Positions 47,588 to 58,225 of a stretch of DNA of 64,000 nucleotides are shown in pieces (the first letter of the stretch is position 1; the number at the start of each line of letters is the position of its first letter). The translations under genes were made by a program, and so were the position numbers. The notes under the pieces are model-generated. The model saw only the letters and a program-made list of their open reading frames with translations. It had not been told where the DNA came from and made no database searches. The DNA is from Erwinia persicina (GTDB lineage: Bacteria > Pseudomonadota > Gammaproteobacteria > Enterobacterales > Enterobacteriaceae): the NCBI RefSeq assembly GCF_014838825.1, contig NZ_JACYMO010000001.1:456566-520565 (forward strand). The letters are read 5' to 3'.

Positions 47588-48442
47588 TTATTTAGCAATT
47601 TCAGGAAACCGGTGCCACACCGCTTCTACGCCGCCCGGCAGCCATAATTTTTTCCCCAGTTCAATCCAGGGACAGGCCTGATGGAAGTCAGACCCCTGCG
47701 AGGCCGCCAGCTGATAGTCCTGCGCGTAGCGTGCCAGCTGCTGACGCTCATTGGGTGCCTGCTGGCACTGCGCCACTTCCATTGCCTCGCCGCCCTGCTC
47801 ACTGAAGTGAGCCAGCAGGCGCTTCAGCCATTTGGCCGACAGGCCGTAGCGGCCCGGGTGGGCGACCACGGCCCGGCCACCAGAATGATGAATGGCATCA
47901 ATGGCTTGTTTAATTGTACACCACTGTGGCGGGACATAACCGGTTTTGCCCCGCGCCAGGTAATTTTTGAATACCTGCTGCATGGTATCCGCCTTACCGG
48001 CATTGATCAGAAAACGGGCAAAATGCCCGCGCGTGACGGCACCGCCTTCGGCCAGGGCCAGGGCCCCCGCCAGCGCACCGGGAATATGCGCTTTTTCCAG
48101 CCGCGCAGCCATCAGTTCTGCCCGCGCCATGCGCCGCGCGCTCTGTTCAGCGAGGAAGGCGATCATCGCCGGATGGTCGATGTCTATCCCCAGCCCGACG
48201 ATATGGATCTCATGGTTTTCCCACAGCGTGGAGATCTCCACGCCGTTGATCAGCTGCAGCGGTAGCGCATGACGCGCTATCGCCTCCCGGGCAGGCTTGA
48301 TGCCCTCCGTGGTGTCGTGGTCGGTGATGGCCAGCACACCTACGCGGTGTTCTACCGCCCGCAGTACCAGTTGCTCCGGGCTCAGCAGGCCGTCGGAGGC
48401 ACGGGTGTGGCTGTGCAGGTCATATATCGGGAAAGCACTCAT
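47588..48442 (-). CDS. rnm: RNase AM / 3',5'-nucleotide phosphatase (YciV)
   Basis: A 284-residue PHP-domain phosphoesterase. The metal-binding motifs are DLHSHTRASDG, ITDHDTTEG, NGVEISTLWENHEIHIVG, HPGRYGLS and GSDFH. E. coli YciV (Rnm, TrpH) hydrolyses 3',5'-bisphosphonucleotides and degrades short RNA ends, with a role in 5S rRNA maturation. An in-frame opening reaches 48547, overlapping the trp control region; the ATG at 48442 fits the family N-terminus (YDLHSHT a few residues in), though no Shine-Dalgarno is visible. It is divergent from trp. Confidence 0.92.
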   Translation of the reverse strand: MSAFPIYDLHSHTRASDGLLSPEQLVLRAVEHRVGVLAITDHDTTEGIKPAREAIARHALPLQLINGVEISTLWENHEIHIVGLGIDIDHPAMIAFLAEQSARRMARAELMAARLEKAHIPGALAGALALAEGGAVTRGHFARFLINAGKADTMQQVFKNYLARGKTGYVPPQWCTIKQAIDAIHHSGGRAVVAHPGRYGLSAKWLKRLLAHFSEQGGEAMEVAQCQQAPNERQQLARYAQDYQLAASQGSDFHQACPWIELGKKLWLPGGVEAVWHRFPEIAK

Positions 48443-48531
48443 TGGGGGGGCAACTGCGGTCAAAACGACTCCGGCAAACAAAAAAACATCGCTGCATGAT
48501 ACCGTCATTTGATCCTGAGGGAAAAAGAGTA

Positions 48532-48565
48532 TTGACTTTTTCTCCATGAACCAGTTAACTAGTAC
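48532..48565 (+). promoter_or_regulatory. trp promoter and TrpR operator
   Basis: -35 TTGACT (48532-48537), 17-bp spacer, -10 TTAACT (48555-48560). The TrpR operator GAACCAGTTAACTAGTAC (48548-48565) overlaps the -10 box and differs little from the E. coli operator, so repression by TrpR with tryptophan is expected. Confidence 0.92.
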
Positions 48566-48593
48566 GCAAGTTCACAAGCAAGGTATCTGTATC

Positions 48594-48644
48594 ATGACAT
48601 ATTCATTCTCTCTGATGACTGGTTGGTGGCGTCCTTTCCCCTGA
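48594..48644 (+). CDS. trpL: trp operon leader peptide
   Basis: A 16-residue leader, MTYSFSLMTGWWRPFP, with tandem Trp codons at 48624-48629, placed between the trp promoter and the attenuator. Ribosome stalling at the two Trp codons under tryptophan starvation decides the leader RNA fold. The sequence differs from E. coli TrpL ([14 protein letters not shown]) apart from GWWR. Confidence 0.88.
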   Translation: MTYSFSLMTGWWRPFP

Positions 48645-48691
48645 ACGGGCGAGATGGTCATGCACACTTAAGACAGAGTGCAGATACTCAG

Positions 48692-48716
48692 GCCCGCATG
48701 ACGCGGGCTTTTTTTT
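48692..48716 (+). terminator. trp attenuator
   Basis: GCCCGC-ATGAC-GCGGGC followed by eight T, 48 bases after trpL and 24 bases before trpE: the 3:4 terminator of the trp leader. Confidence 0.93.
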
Positions 48717-48739
48717 GAGCAAAAAACAGAGAACATCAC

Positions 48740-50302
48740 ATGCAAAATGCCAGACCTGGAGTGAAGTTGATTACCGGCAACGCACCTTATCGTGAAGATC
48801 CGGCGGCGGTTTTTCATCAGCTCTGCGCCGCACGTTCTGAAACGCTGCTACTGGAGTCCGCTGACGTTGACAGTAAGCGTAACCTGAAGAGCCTGCTGAT
48901 TGTCGACAGCGCTCTGCGCATCAGCGCACTGGATAACCGCGTTCAGGTGCAGGCACTGTCAGAAAATGGTCGCGCCCTGCTGCCGCTGCTGGATGCCGCG
49001 CTGCCCTCTGTGGTGAACAATATCGTGCGACCAGATGGCCGTGAGCTGGTATTCCCGGTTAATCATGAATTCCTTGATGAAGATGCTAACCTGCGCGCGC
49101 TGTCGGTATTTGATGCACTGCGCCTTATTCCCCAACTGGTCAGTGCCCCCGGCGAAGAGCGTGAAGCCGTTCTGCTCGGCGGCCTGTTTGCCTATGATCT
49201 GGTGGCCGGGTTTGAGGTCCTGCCCGCACTGAAAAACGAGCAGCGCTGCCCGGATTACTGTTTCTATCTGGCCGAGACGCTGCTGGTCATCGACCACCAG
49301 ACGCAGAGCGCCCGACTGCAGGCCAGCCTGTTCACGTCTGCCTCCTCTGAATTTTTACGCCTGCAAAGTCGTATCGAACAGCTGCGCGGTCAGATGTTGC
49401 AGCCAGCCACCGCGCTGCCGGTGCAGACCGTTGAGAAAATGAGTCTGAGCGTCAGCCAGAGTGATGAGGATTACTGCCAGGTGGTGCGCCAGATGCAGGA
49501 GGCGATTCGCATTGGTGAGATCTTCCAGGTAGTACCGTCGCGTCGTTTTTCCCTGCCCTGCCCGTCGCCGCTGGCGGCTTATGACACGCTGAAAAACAGC
49601 AATCCCAGCCCTTATATGTTCTTTATGCAGGATCGCGATTTCAGCCTGTTTGGTGCCTCGCCTGAAAGTTCCTTGAAATATGACGCCATCAGCAATCAGA
49701 TTGAAATCTATCCTATTGCCGGGACACGTCCGCGCGGTCGTCATGCGGACGGCACGCTGGATCGCGACCTGGACAGCCGTATTGAGCTGGAGATGCGTAC
49801 CGACCATAAAGAGATGGCCGAGCACCTGATGCTGGTCGACCTCGCCCGCAACGACCTGGCGCGCATCTGCCAGCCCGGCACGCGCTATGTCGCCGACCTG
49901 ACCAAAGTCGATCGTTACACCTTTGTTATGCATCTGGTTTCCCGCGTAGTCGGTCAGCTGCGTGCCGATATTGACGTCCTGCACGCCTACCGTGCCTGTA
50001 TGAATATGGGCACCCTGAGCGGCGCCCCGAAGGTGCGCGCCATGCAGCTGATTGCAAAAGCTGAAGGGACCCGTCGCGGCAGCTACGGCGGTGCCGTCGG
50101 TTACTTCACCGCCAGCGGCGACCTTGATACCTGCATTGTTATCCGTTCCGCATACGTTGAAGATGGCGTGGCGACGGTTCAGGCCGGAGCCGGTGTGGTT
50201 CTGGATTCTAATCCGCAGGCGGAGGCGGATGAAAGCCGCAATAAGGCCCGTGCGGTTCTGCGCGCGATTGCCACTGCGCACCACAGCAAGGAGATGTTCT
50301 GA
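48740..50302 (+). CDS. trpE: Anthranilate synthase component I
   Basis: A 520-residue chorismate-using enzyme. With TrpG it makes anthranilate. The feedback-site motif [18 protein letters not shown] (near residue 38) and the catalytic [18 protein letters not shown] and [12 protein letters not shown] segments are present. Its stop overlaps the trpG start (TGATG), which keeps the two subunits in balance. It is first in the trp operon behind the attenuator. Confidence 0.98.
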   Translation: MQNARPGVKLITGNAPYREDPAAVFHQLCAARSETLLLESADVDSKRNLKSLLIVDSALRISALDNRVQVQALSENGRALLPLLDAALPSVVNNIVRPDGRELVFPVNHEFLDEDANLRALSVFDALRLIPQLVSAPGEEREAVLLGGLFAYDLVAGFEVLPALKNEQRCPDYCFYLAETLLVIDHQTQSARLQASLFTSASSEFLRLQSRIEQLRGQMLQPATALPVQTVEKMSLSVSQSDEDYCQVVRQMQEAIRIGEIFQVVPSRRFSLPCPSPLAAYDTLKNSNPSPYMFFMQDRDFSLFGASPESSLKYDAISNQIEIYPIAGTRPRGRHADGTLDRDLDSRIELEMRTDHKEMAEHLMLVDLARNDLARICQPGTRYVADLTKVDRYTFVMHLVSRVVGQLRADIDVLHAYRACMNMGTLSGAPKVRAMQLIAKAEGTRRGSYGGAVGYFTASGDLDTCIVIRSAYVEDGVATVQAGAGVVLDSNPQAEADESRNKARAVLRAIATAHHSKEMF

Positions 50303-50880
50303 TGGCCGATATTCTGCTGCTCGATAACTTCGACTCATTTACCTATAACCTCGTCGACCAGTTACGTACCTTTGGCCACAACGTGGTGATTTACCGTAAT
50401 AACGTTCCGGTGGAGCAGCTGACGGCGCGCCTGCAGCAGATGGAGAACCCGGTGTTGATGCTCTCCCCTGGCCCGGGTGCGCCCTCCGAAGCAGGGTGTA
50501 TGCCTGAGCTGCTGCAAACGTTACGCGGCCAGCTACCAATTATCGGTATCTGCCTGGGTCATCAGGCGATTGTCGAAGCCTATGGCGGGCATGTCGGCCA
50601 GGCGGGCGAGATCCTCCACGGTAAAGCGTCGGCTATCGTGCATGATGACCAGGGCATGTTTGCCGGGTTAAGTAACCCACTGCCGGTGGCGCGTTACCAC
50701 TCCCTGGTCGGCAGCAACATCCCTGCCGGTCTGACGGTGAACGCGACGTATAACGGAATGGTCATGGCGGTCCGTGACGACGCACGCCGCGTCTGCGGCT
50801 TCCAGTTCCACCCGGAATCCATTCTGACCAGTCAGGGCGCACGCCTGCTGGAACAAACCCTTGCCTGGGCGCTGGCGTAA
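50302..50880 (+). CDS. trpG: Anthranilate synthase component II (glutamine amidotransferase)
   Basis: A 192-residue class I amidotransferase with the triad Cys84 (GICLGHQ), His170 and Glu172 (FQFHPES). It supplies ammonia to TrpE. In E. coli and close relatives trpG is fused to trpD; here it ends with its own TAA at 50878-50880 and the phosphoribosyltransferase is a separate gene, as in Serratia and other enterobacteria outside that group. Confidence 0.97.
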   Translation: MADILLLDNFDSFTYNLVDQLRTFGHNVVIYRNNVPVEQLTARLQQMENPVLMLSPGPGAPSEAGCMPELLQTLRGQLPIIGICLGHQAIVEAYGGHVGQAGEILHGKASAIVHDDQGMFAGLSNPLPVARYHSLVGSNIPAGLTVNATYNGMVMAVRDDARRVCGFQFHPESILTSQGARLLEQTLAWALA

Positions 50881-50894
50881 TCATGGAGATAGCG

Positions 50895-51893
50895 ATGAAC
50901 ACTATTCTGGAAAAATTATACCAGGCCGAGATCCTGACGCAGGCAGAGAGCCACCAGCTATTTTCCGCCATTATTACCGGTCAGCTGGAGCCAACCCAGC
51001 TGGCGGCGGCCCTGATTGCCATGAAAGTGCGCGGTGAGCAGCCCCAGGAGATTGCCGGGGCGGCGACCGCCCTGCTGGAAGATGCCAAACCCTTCCCGCG
51101 TCCTGATTATCCGTTCGCTGACATCGTTGGTACCGGCGGGGATGGCAGTAACAGCATTAATATCTCCACTGCCAGTGCCTTTGTGGCCGCGGCCTGTGGC
51201 CTGAAGGTGGCAAAGCATGGCAACCGCAGCGTATCCAGCAAGTCGGGGTCGTCCGATCTGCTGGCTGCCTTCGGCATCAGCCTGGATTTACCGGCGGAAC
51301 AGGCCCGCCAGGCGCTGGATGAGCTTAACGTCTGCTTCCTGTTCGCCCCGCAGTACCACAGCGGCTTTCGCCATGCGATGCCGGTACGCAAGGCGCTGAA
51401 GACCCGAACCCTATTTAACGTGCTCGGGCCACTAATTAATCCCGCGCGCCCGCCGCTGGCGGTGATTGGCGTATACAGTCCGGAGCTGGTGCTACCGATC
51501 GCCCAGACGCTGAAAGTACTGGGCTATCAGCGCGCGGCCGTGGTTCACGGCGGCGGCATGGATGAAGTGGCGTTGCACAGTGCCACACACGTGGCAGAAC
51601 TGCGTGACGGTGAGATCACCAGCTACCAGCTCACCGCCGAAGATTTTGGCCTGAGCTACCATCCCCAGGAAGCGCTGGCCGGGGGTTCGCCGGAAGAAAA
51701 TCGTGACATTCTGACCCGTTTACTCCAGGGTAATGGCGAGCTGGCACACGAAGAAGCCGTGGCGGCAAACGTCGCCCTGTTGCTGAAAATTTTTGGTCAC
51801 GAAGACTTACGGCACAATGCCCGGCAGGCGCTGAAAACCATTCGCAGCGGCAAAGCCTATGAGCATGTGGCCGCACTGGCAGCAAGAGGATAA
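50895..51893 (+). CDS. trpD: Anthranilate phosphoribosyltransferase
   Basis: A 332-residue enzyme that joins anthranilate to PRPP. The PRPP motif [17 protein letters not shown], then [17 protein letters not shown], and the anthranilate-site [14 protein letters not shown] are present. Start codons at 50883 and 50895 are both in frame; GGAG at 50885-50888 is placed for the second. It is not fused to trpG. Confidence 0.96.
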   Translation: MNTILEKLYQAEILTQAESHQLFSAIITGQLEPTQLAAALIAMKVRGEQPQEIAGAATALLEDAKPFPRPDYPFADIVGTGGDGSNSINISTASAFVAAACGLKVAKHGNRSVSSKSGSSDLLAAFGISLDLPAEQARQALDELNVCFLFAPQYHSGFRHAMPVRKALKTRTLFNVLGPLINPARPPLAVIGVYSPELVLPIAQTLKVLGYQRAAVVHGGGMDEVALHSATHVAELRDGEITSYQLTAEDFGLSYHPQEALAGGSPEENRDILTRLLQGNGELAHEEAVAANVALLLKIFGHEDLRHNARQALKTIRSGKAYEHVAALAARG

Positions 51894-51895
51894 TC

Positions 51896-53257
51896 ATGCA
51901 GGAAACCGTACTCACTAAAATCGTCCAGGATAAAGCGCTGTGGCTGACAGACCGCCAGCAGCAGCAGCCGCTGGCCACCTTCCAGAATGACGTTACCCCC
52001 TCAACGCGTAGCTTCTATGATGCGCTGCGCGGCGCACGTACCGTCTTTATTCTGGAGTGTAAGAAAGCCTCCCCGTCTAAGGGCCTGATCCGCGAGGACT
52101 TCGACCCGGCGGTGATAGCCGGGGTATATAAACATTATGCTTCCGCCATTTCCGTACTGACGGATGAGAAATATTTCCAGGGAAGCTTCGATTTTCTGCC
52201 TGTTGTCAGCGATATCGTCACTCAGCCGGTACTGTGCAAAGATTTTATTATCGATCCCTATCAGATCTATCTGGCACGCTACTATCAGGCCGACGCTATT
52301 CTGCTGATGCTGTCGGTGCTGAACGATGAACAGTACCGCCAGCTGGCCGCCGTTGCCCACAGCCTGAATATGGGCGTGCTGACTGAGGTGATCAGCGATG
52401 AAGAGCTGGAGCGCGCCACCGCGCTGGGGGCCAAAGTAGTTGGGATTAACAACCGCGATCTGCGCGATCTCTCTATCGACCTCGACCGCACCCGTCGCCT
52501 GGCCCCGAAAGTCGCCCACGGTGTGACAGTGATCAGTGAATCCGGGATTAACAGCTACGCCCAGGTTCGGGAACTGAGCCACTTCGCCAATGGCTTCCTG
52601 ATTGGTTCAGCCCTGATGTCCGAAGATGACCTCGCTGCCGCAGTGCGTCGGGTCATTACGGGTGATAATAAGGTCTGCGGTCTGACCCGTGCCGAAGACG
52701 CGCGAAGCGCGCACGAGGCCGGGGCGCTGTATGGCGGTCTGATCTTCGCAGAAGGCTCTCCGCGCCAGATCAGTATCGAGCAGGCGCAGCAGATTATCCC
52801 GGCGGCCGCCCTGAAATATGTCGGTGTCTTCCGCAATAATAAAATGAGTGACATTGTCACTTTAACCCGACAGCTCTCTCTCTCCGCCGTACAGCTGCAC
52901 GGTGATGAAGACCGCGATTTCGTCGCCGCGTTGCGACGCCAGCTGCCGGAAACCGTGCAGATCTGGAAAGCGTTCAGCATCGACGGCAGCCTGCCCGCCC
53001 GCGACTGGGAAGGCGTTGATCGCTACGTGTTCGATCACGGTCAGGGCGGCAGCGGTCAGGCCTTTGACTGGTCTCTCCTGCAGGGTGAAACGCTGGATAA
53101 CGTGCTGCTGGCAGGGGGACTCAGCGCGGATAACTGCGTACAGGCCGCACAGCTCGGCTGCGCAGGTCTTGACTTCAACTCCGGCGTGGAAAGCGCCCCC
53201 GGAGTGAAGGATGCCGGTAAAATTGCTTCAGTGTTTCAGACGCTGAAAGCCTACTGA
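51896..53257 (+). CDS. trpC: Bifunctional indole-3-glycerol-phosphate synthase / PRA isomerase
   Basis: A 453-residue TrpC-TrpF fusion. The N-terminal IGPS half (about 1-255) has [22 protein letters not shown] and ISESGI; the C-terminal PRAI half has [40 protein letters not shown] and LAGGLSADN. It carries out two successive steps from phosphoribosyl-anthranilate to indole glycerol phosphate. The fusion is usual in Enterobacterales. Confidence 0.98.
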   Translation: MQETVLTKIVQDKALWLTDRQQQQPLATFQNDVTPSTRSFYDALRGARTVFILECKKASPSKGLIREDFDPAVIAGVYKHYASAISVLTDEKYFQGSFDFLPVVSDIVTQPVLCKDFIIDPYQIYLARYYQADAILLMLSVLNDEQYRQLAAVAHSLNMGVLTEVISDEELERATALGAKVVGINNRDLRDLSIDLDRTRRLAPKVAHGVTVISESGINSYAQVRELSHFANGFLIGSALMSEDDLAAAVRRVITGDNKVCGLTRAEDARSAHEAGALYGGLIFAEGSPRQISIEQAQQIIPAAALKYVGVFRNNKMSDIVTLTRQLSLSAVQLHGDEDRDFVAALRRQLPETVQIWKAFSIDGSLPARDWEGVDRYVFDHGQGGSGQAFDWSLLQGETLDNVLLAGGLSADNCVQAAQLGCAGLDFNSGVESAPGVKDAGKIASVFQTLKAY

Positions 53258-53271
53258 TAAAGAGAAATAAC

Positions 53272-54462
53272 ATGACCCGATTAAATCCGTATTTTGGTGA
53301 GTTTGGCGGCATGTATGTGCCGCAAATCCTGATGCCCGCGCTTCTTCAACTCGAAGAGGCTTTTATCAGCGCACAGAGTGACCCGGCATTCCAGGCGGAA
53401 TTTACCGACCTGCTGAAAAACTATGCGGGTCGTCCGACGGCCCTGACGCTGTGTAAAAATCTGACGGCAGGCACAAAAACCCGTCTGTATCTTAAGCGTG
53501 AAGATCTGCTTCACGGCGGTGCACACAAAACCAACCAGGTGCTGGGCCAGGCTTTGCTGGCAAAACGCATGGGTAAAAATGAAATTATTGCCGAGACGGG
53601 TGCCGGTCAGCACGGCGTGGCTTCCGCCCTCGCCAGCGCCCTGCTGGGCCTGAAGTGTCGCATTTATATGGGGGCCAAGGATATTGAGCGCCAGTCGCCC
53701 AACGTATTCCGTATGAAACTGATGGGCGCAGAGGTCATCCCGGTACACAGCGGATCTGCCACGCTCAAAGATGCCTGCAATGAGGCCCTGCGCGACTGGT
53801 CTGGCAGCTATGACACTGCCCACTATATGCTGGGCACCGCTGCCGGCCCGCACCCGTTCCCGACTATTGTGCGTGAGTTCCAGCGAATGATCGGCGAAGA
53901 GACAAAAGCACAGATTCTGGAAAAAGAAGGTCGCCTGCCAGATGCGCTGATTGCCTGCGTAGGCGGGGGCTCCAACGCCATTGGTATGTTTGCCGACTTT
54001 ATTGATGAAAGCAGCGTTGGTCTGATCGGCGTTGAACCGGCCGGGCACGGAATTGACAGCGGGGAGCACGGTGCACCGCTAAAACACGGACGCGTGGGCA
54101 TCTATTTCGGTATGAAGTCCCCGATGATGCAAACCGCCGACGGCCAGATTGAAGAGTCCTATTCGATTTCTGCCGGGCTGGACTTCCCGTCCGTGGGGCC
54201 GCAGCACGCCCATCTTAACAGCATCGGACGCGCCGATTACGTCTCCATTACCGACGATGAAGCGATGGACGCGTTTAAGATCCTGTGCCGCAGCGAAGGG
54301 ATTATTCCCGCCCTGGAGTCGTCCCACGCGCTGGCCCATGCGCTGAAAATGATGCGCGAAAACCCGGAGAAAGAGCAACTTCTGGTCGTTAACCTCTCCG
54401 GCCGTGGCGATAAAGACATTTTCACTGTGCATGACATTTTGACTGCGAAGGGAGAGATCTGA
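53272..54462 (+). CDS. trpB: Tryptophan synthase beta subunit
   Basis: A 396-residue PLP enzyme that condenses indole with serine. The PLP lysine is Lys86 in GGAHKTNQ, and the phosphate loop is [20 protein letters not shown] is present. Its stop overlaps the trpA start (TGATG), so the two subunits are coupled. Confidence 0.98.
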   Translation: MTRLNPYFGEFGGMYVPQILMPALLQLEEAFISAQSDPAFQAEFTDLLKNYAGRPTALTLCKNLTAGTKTRLYLKREDLLHGGAHKTNQVLGQALLAKRMGKNEIIAETGAGQHGVASALASALLGLKCRIYMGAKDIERQSPNVFRMKLMGAEVIPVHSGSATLKDACNEALRDWSGSYDTAHYMLGTAAGPHPFPTIVREFQRMIGEETKAQILEKEGRLPDALIACVGGGSNAIGMFADFIDESSVGLIGVEPAGHGIDSGEHGAPLKHGRVGIYFGMKSPMMQTADGQIEESYSISAGLDFPSVGPQHAHLNSIGRADYVSITDDEAMDAFKILCRSEGIIPALESSHALAHALKMMRENPEKEQLLVVNLSGRGDKDIFTVHDILTAKGEI

Positions 54463-55268
54463 TGGAACGTTATGACCGCTGTTTTAAACGTCTTGCAGAA
54501 CGTCAGGAAGGCGCGTTTGTGCCTTTCGTCACCCTGGGCGATCCGGGGCCGGAGCTTTCATTAAAGATTATCGATGCGCTGGTCGCCGGCGGCGCGGATG
54601 CGCTGGAAGTAGGCATACCGTTTTCCGATCCGCTGGCGGATGGCCCGACGATTCAGAATGCTAACCTGCGTGCCTTTGCGGCAGGCGTGACGCCGTCACA
54701 GTGCTTTGAGATGCTGGCCACGGTTCGTCAGAAGTACCCTGATCTGCCGATTGGTCTGCTGATGTACGCCAACCTGGTGTTTTCTAATGGCATCGATGAA
54801 TTTTATGCCCGCTGTCAGCAGGCGGGCGTAGATTCGGTACTGATTGCCGATGTTCCCGTTGAGGAGTCCGCCCCCTTCCGCCAGTCGGCCATGCGTCATA
54901 ACGTCGCGCCGATCTTTATCTGCCCGCCAAATGCCAGTGACGATCTGCTGCGCGAAATCGCCTCGCACGGCCGGGGGTACACCTACCTGCTGTCACGCGC
55001 CGGGGTCACGGGTTCAGAAACCCGCGCGAATCTGCCGCTGAAGCATCTGGTGGATAAACTGCGCGAGTATCACGCTGCGCCTGCGCTGCAGGGCTTTGGT
55101 ATCTCTGAAGCCTCACAGGTCAGGGAAGCGATTGATTCCGGCGCTGCAGGTGCGATCTCAGGGTCGGCGATTGTCAAAATCATTGAGCGCAATGTGTCAC
55201 ATCCCGATGTGATGCTGAAAGAACTGACCGACTTTGCCGCCCGCCTGAAAGCCGCCACGCGCCGTTAA
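54462..55268 (+). CDS. trpA: Tryptophan synthase alpha subunit
   Basis: A 268-residue TIM barrel that cleaves indole glycerol phosphate to indole. The catalytic Glu49 ([11 protein letters not shown]) and Asp60 are in their E. coli places; [12 protein letters not shown] and GFGIS support the call. It is the last gene of the trp operon, closed by a terminator 8 bp on. Confidence 0.98.
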   Translation: MERYDRCFKRLAERQEGAFVPFVTLGDPGPELSLKIIDALVAGGADALEVGIPFSDPLADGPTIQNANLRAFAAGVTPSQCFEMLATVRQKYPDLPIGLLMYANLVFSNGIDEFYARCQQAGVDSVLIADVPVEESAPFRQSAMRHNVAPIFICPPNASDDLLREIASHGRGYTYLLSRAGVTGSETRANLPLKHLVDKLREYHAAPALQGFGISEASQVREAIDSGAAGAISGSAIVKIIERNVSHPDVMLKELTDFAARLKAATRR

Positions 55269-55276
55269 TCCAGATG

Positions 55277-55302
55277 AATGCCTTATCGCGCGATAAGGCA
55301 TT
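55277..55302 (+). terminator. Terminator of the trp operon
   Basis: A 12-bp stem, AATGCCTTATCG / CGATAAGGCATT, followed by ATTTTCTTT. Confidence 0.85.
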
Positions 55303-55418
55303 ATTTTCTTTCCGTTTCTCACACTTCTCATTTGCTTTCTTTCCTTCTCTGAACAACTATTACTGTGAACCGCAATTATGCTGGTTACGGCCTTTTGATG
55401 ATGACAGGGAGAGATGCA

Positions 55419-55733
55419 ATGAAATTGTTTAAAGTCTTATCAGGTGTTGTTATTGCTGCGGTGGTTGCACTGTCCGTCAGCGCCTGTGCGCCAACGCCAA
55501 CCAAAGAAGGCACCGGTGGATATATTGATGACACCGTGGTGACGACCAAGGTCAAAGCGGAGCTGCTGGGTGATAAATCGCTGAAGTCGACGGAAATTAA
55601 CGTTGAGACCTTTAAAGGCCGCGTACAGCTGAGTGGGTTTGTCAGTTCACCGCAGGCGGCTAACCGTGCCGTACAGGTGACGCGCGGGGTGCCTGGCGTG
55701 AAATCCGTCGTGAACAATATGCAAATTAAGTAA
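55419..55733 (+). CDS. BON-domain lipoprotein
   Basis: A 104-residue protein with a signal peptide ending in the lipobox SVSAC and one BON domain: TTKVKAELLGDKSLKSTEI, VETFKGRVQLSGFV and GVPGVKSVVNNMQ. BON domains bind membranes or phospholipid and occur in OsmY and DolP; this single-domain, lipidated form is probably anchored in the envelope. An opening frame begins at 55365, but the ATG at 55419 has GGGAGA and gives a proper signal sequence. It lies where E. coli has yciGFE between trpA and ompW. Confidence 0.85.
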   Translation: MKLFKVLSGVVIAAVVALSVSACAPTPTKEGTGGYIDDTVVTTKVKAELLGDKSLKSTEINVETFKGRVQLSGFVSSPQAANRAVQVTRGVPGVKSVVNNMQIK

Positions 55734-55748
55734 TATCACGTACCAAAT

Positions 55749-55777
55749 AAGAAAGGCGCGAATATCGCGCCTTTCTT
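55749..55777. terminator. Bidirectional terminator between the BON gene and ompW
   Basis: A 12-bp stem, AAGAAAGGCGCG / CGCGCCTTTCTT, with loop AATAT. Confidence 0.9.
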
Positions 55778-55794
55778 GTTTCTGTGGGAGGGGC

Positions 55795-56430
55795 CTAGAA
55801 ACGGTACCCTGCACCAAAGAAGAAGACGAACGGGTTGATGTGGGTTTCAATACTCTGACGACCCGCCGCCGCAGAATCGAAGCGCACTTTTGTGTTGATA
55901 TCCATGTACCACAGAGAGGCGTTCAGCATCCAGTCCGGCGTTAACTGATAATCCAGACCCAACTGCCCCGCCACGCCCCAGCTATTTTTTACACTCAGGT
56001 TGCTCAGGCCGGCATCACGCCCGGTCTGATTGAAGTCGGTGTTATAGAACATGGTGTAGTTAACACCAATCCCGGCGTAGGGCTGCCATTTACTGGTGTT
56101 CCCCATAAAGTACCACTGCGCCATCAGGGTTGGCGGCAGCTGGTGCACGGTAGCCAGCGTGCCGGTAGCCCGCAGACCAACATGGTGCCTGAACGGCGTT
56201 GCGCCCAGCAGTTCCACACCAATATTGTCGGTTGCCATATAGGTAAACGTGAGGCCAAGCTGGGTATTGTTATCAACATTAAACTCCCCCAGCCCCATGA
56301 CGTTATCCGATCCTCCGGTCGGGCGGACGGTAGCCGACCCGGCACGCATAAAGAAATCGCCCGCTTCATGCGCGGAGGCGACAACCGGTAGTAGGGTGAC
56401 AACGGCCAGTGCCAGTGCTTTCAGTTTCAT
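55795..56430 (-). CDS. ompW: Outer-membrane protein OmpW
   Basis: A 211-residue outer-membrane beta-barrel. The signal peptide ends ASA, followed by HEAGDFFMRAGSATVRP; alternating strands, QLGLTFTYMATDNIGVELL, and the C-terminal GAGYRF ending in Phe are features of OmpW. The E. coli protein forms an eight-stranded barrel with a hydrophobic channel. A consensus FNR site lies 141 bp upstream, in line with oxygen control known in E. coli. Confidence 0.95.
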   Translation of the reverse strand: MKLKALALAVVTLLPVVASAHEAGDFFMRAGSATVRPTGGSDNVMGLGEFNVDNNTQLGLTFTYMATDNIGVELLGATPFRHHVGLRATGTLATVHQLPPTLMAQWYFMGNTSKWQPYAGIGVNYTMFYNTDFNQTGRDAGLSNLSVKNSWGVAGQLGLDYQLTPDWMLNASLWYMDINTKVRFDSAAAGRQSIETHINPFVFFFGAGYRF

Positions 56431-56570
56431 AGACCACTCCTTTTCTTCAAATTATCGTCAGCATGTGACCTGCTTCGAGGCCTTGGTGCATAATCACGAG
56501 ACATATTTACGCTGATTTACGCTAAAAATCATTCAAATCAATCCCAATAAAGTTGATATAAAACAGTGGG

Positions 56571-56584
56571 TTGATTTAGATCAA
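56571..56584. promoter_or_regulatory. FNR site upstream of ompW
   Basis: TTGAT-TTAG-ATCAA is a perfect match to the FNR consensus TTGATNNNNATCAA. It sits in the 374-bp gap between ompW and yciC; E. coli ompW is FNR-activated. The remaining gap shows no gene. Confidence 0.8.
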
Positions 56585-56804
56585 TTTTATCCAGCCAGGC
56601 GTAGCTGGATTCTTATTGATCGGCAGAGGTAAATCGATTTGACGGCCCCCGGCGTGGCGTGGCAAAAAGTGAGGTGAAACACTGAAGGCCAAAAAAGAGC
56701 CTAATCCCTTCTTAAATCGAAAGTTATGTCAATCTGGGTGCCAGCACCCCATCTGAGCATGTACAATCGCCGGATCGCCAACACCGATCTTTCAAGGAGA
56801 GTAC

Positions 56805-57542
56805 ATGTCTATCACGGCGGGTTCGCTATACCGTGACACGGGGAATTTCTTCCGCCATCAGCTGGTTACGATTGTGCTGATGGCTTTACTGACCTCATTT
56901 ATCACTATGCTGATCGGTAAGGCCTTCTCGCCCGATGCCGACCAGATGCAGATCCTCGGCGATGGTGCGGCGGGTTCCGCCAGCAGCCTGATGGAGATGG
57001 TGCAGAACATGTCACCGGAGCAACAGGCCGTGCTGCTGCGGGCCTCTGCGGCAGGCACATTCGCTTCACTGGTCGGTAATGTCCTGTTGCTGGGGGGTAT
57101 GCTATGCCTGATCCCGATGGTCTCTTCCGGCCAGCGTGTCAGCGCCCTGCGCGCCATCGGTGCTTCTGCACCCTACCTGCCGCGCCTGCTACTGCTGACG
57201 TTCCTGATGACGCTGGTGATCCAACTGGGCTTTATGGTGCTGGTTGTGCCGGGCGTACTGCTGGCGGTGACGCTGGCACTGTCGCCGATGATCATGACCA
57301 CAGAAAAGGTGGGTGTCTTTGCCGCCATGCGGTCAAGCGTGCGCCTGGGATGGGGTCAGATGCGCCTGATTGCCCCGGCTGTTATCTTATGGATAGTCGC
57401 CAAACTGATCCTGCTGCTGCTGGCCTCATCCATGCTGCGCCTGCCGCCTGATGTGGCGTCAGTGGTGATTAATGGTCTGAGCAATCTGGTTTCAGCCATA
57501 CTGATTATCTATTTGTCCCGTCTGTATATGCTGTTACGTTAA
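56805..57542 (+). CDS. yciC: UPF0259 inner-membrane protein YciC
   Basis: A 245-residue polytopic membrane protein with about six hydrophobic segments. The start [19 protein letters not shown] and the [20 protein letters not shown] region are typical of YciC. Function is unknown. AAGGAG precedes the ATG. Followed by yciB and yciA in the conserved order. Confidence 0.94.
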   Translation: MSITAGSLYRDTGNFFRHQLVTIVLMALLTSFITMLIGKAFSPDADQMQILGDGAAGSASSLMEMVQNMSPEQQAVLLRASAAGTFASLVGNVLLLGGMLCLIPMVSSGQRVSALRAIGASAPYLPRLLLLTFLMTLVIQLGFMVLVVPGVLLAVTLALSPMIMTTEKVGVFAAMRSSVRLGWGQMRLIAPAVILWIVAKLILLLLASSMLRLPPDVASVVINGLSNLVSAILIIYLSRLYMLLR

Positions 57543-57550
57543 TTAATCAG

Positions 57551-57572
57551 GAATGCCTCGACAGGGGCATTC
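57551..57572 (+). terminator. Hairpin after yciC
   Basis: GAATGCC / GGCATTC with an 8-nt loop and no strong T-run; perhaps a weak terminator before yciB. Confidence 0.4.
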
Positions 57573-57616
57573 TGCTGGTTAATGATATTTCGGTTTATTT
57601 TTCATCTGGAAGCGCT

Positions 57617-58153
57617 ATGAAGCAGTTACTCGATTTTATCCCCCTCGTGGTGTTTTTTATTTTTTATAAGCTGTATGACATTTTTGTCGCCTCCGGGGCA
57701 CTGATTGTCGCCTCCGCTCTGGCGCTGGTCGTCGGCTGGTTCCTGTATCGCAAGCTGGAGAAGATGTCGCTGATCACCTTCGCGCTGGTTGCGGTGTTCG
57801 GTACCCTGACCATTGCGCTGCACAACCCGGACTTTATCAAATGGAAGGTGAGCATTATTTACGGCCTGTTCACCCTTGCTCTGCTGTTCAGCCAGTTCTT
57901 TATGCAGCAGCCGCTGATTCAAAAAATGCTGGGTAAAGAGATCCAACTGCCTGAGTTTGCCTGGCGTCGTCTCAATATTGCCTGGGCGCTGTTCTTCCTT
58001 GCCTGCGGGCTGGCTAACATCTACGTGGCCTTCTGGCTTTCTCAGGATATCTGGATGAACTTTAAGGTGTTTGGCTTAAGCGCCTTAACCCTGGTCTTTA
58101 CGCTGTTAAGCGGCGTGTATATTTATCGCCTGATGCCACAAGAAGAAAAATAA
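57617..58153 (+). CDS. yciB: Inner-membrane septation protein YciB (IspZ/IspA)
   Basis: A 178-residue protein of five predicted membrane helices. [21 protein letters not shown] is diagnostic (shown in part: [11 protein letters not shown]), as is [20 protein letters not shown]. In E. coli YciB contributes to envelope integrity and interacts with cell-division and elongation proteins. It ends at the same position as family members. Confidence 0.95.
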   Translation: MKQLLDFIPLVVFFIFYKLYDIFVASGALIVASALALVVGWFLYRKLEKMSLITFALVAVFGTLTIALHNPDFIKWKVSIIYGLFTLALLFSQFFMQQPLIQKMLGKEIQLPEFAWRRLNIAWALFFLACGLANIYVAFWLSQDIWMNFKVFGLSALTLVFTLLSGVYIYRLMPQEEK

Positions 58154-58161
58154 CCCGCGCT

Positions 58162-58183
58162 ACCCGGCAGAAGCCTGCCGGGT
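58162..58183. other. Hairpin between yciB and yciA
   Basis: A perfect 9-bp stem, ACCCGGCAG-AAGC-CTGCCGGGT, without a T-run. It may be a weak terminator or an mRNA-stabilising structure. Confidence 0.4.
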
Positions 58184-58225
58184 GCAAGCGGATTGACGCG
58201 GTCAGCAATGTCGGGGAATACCACC

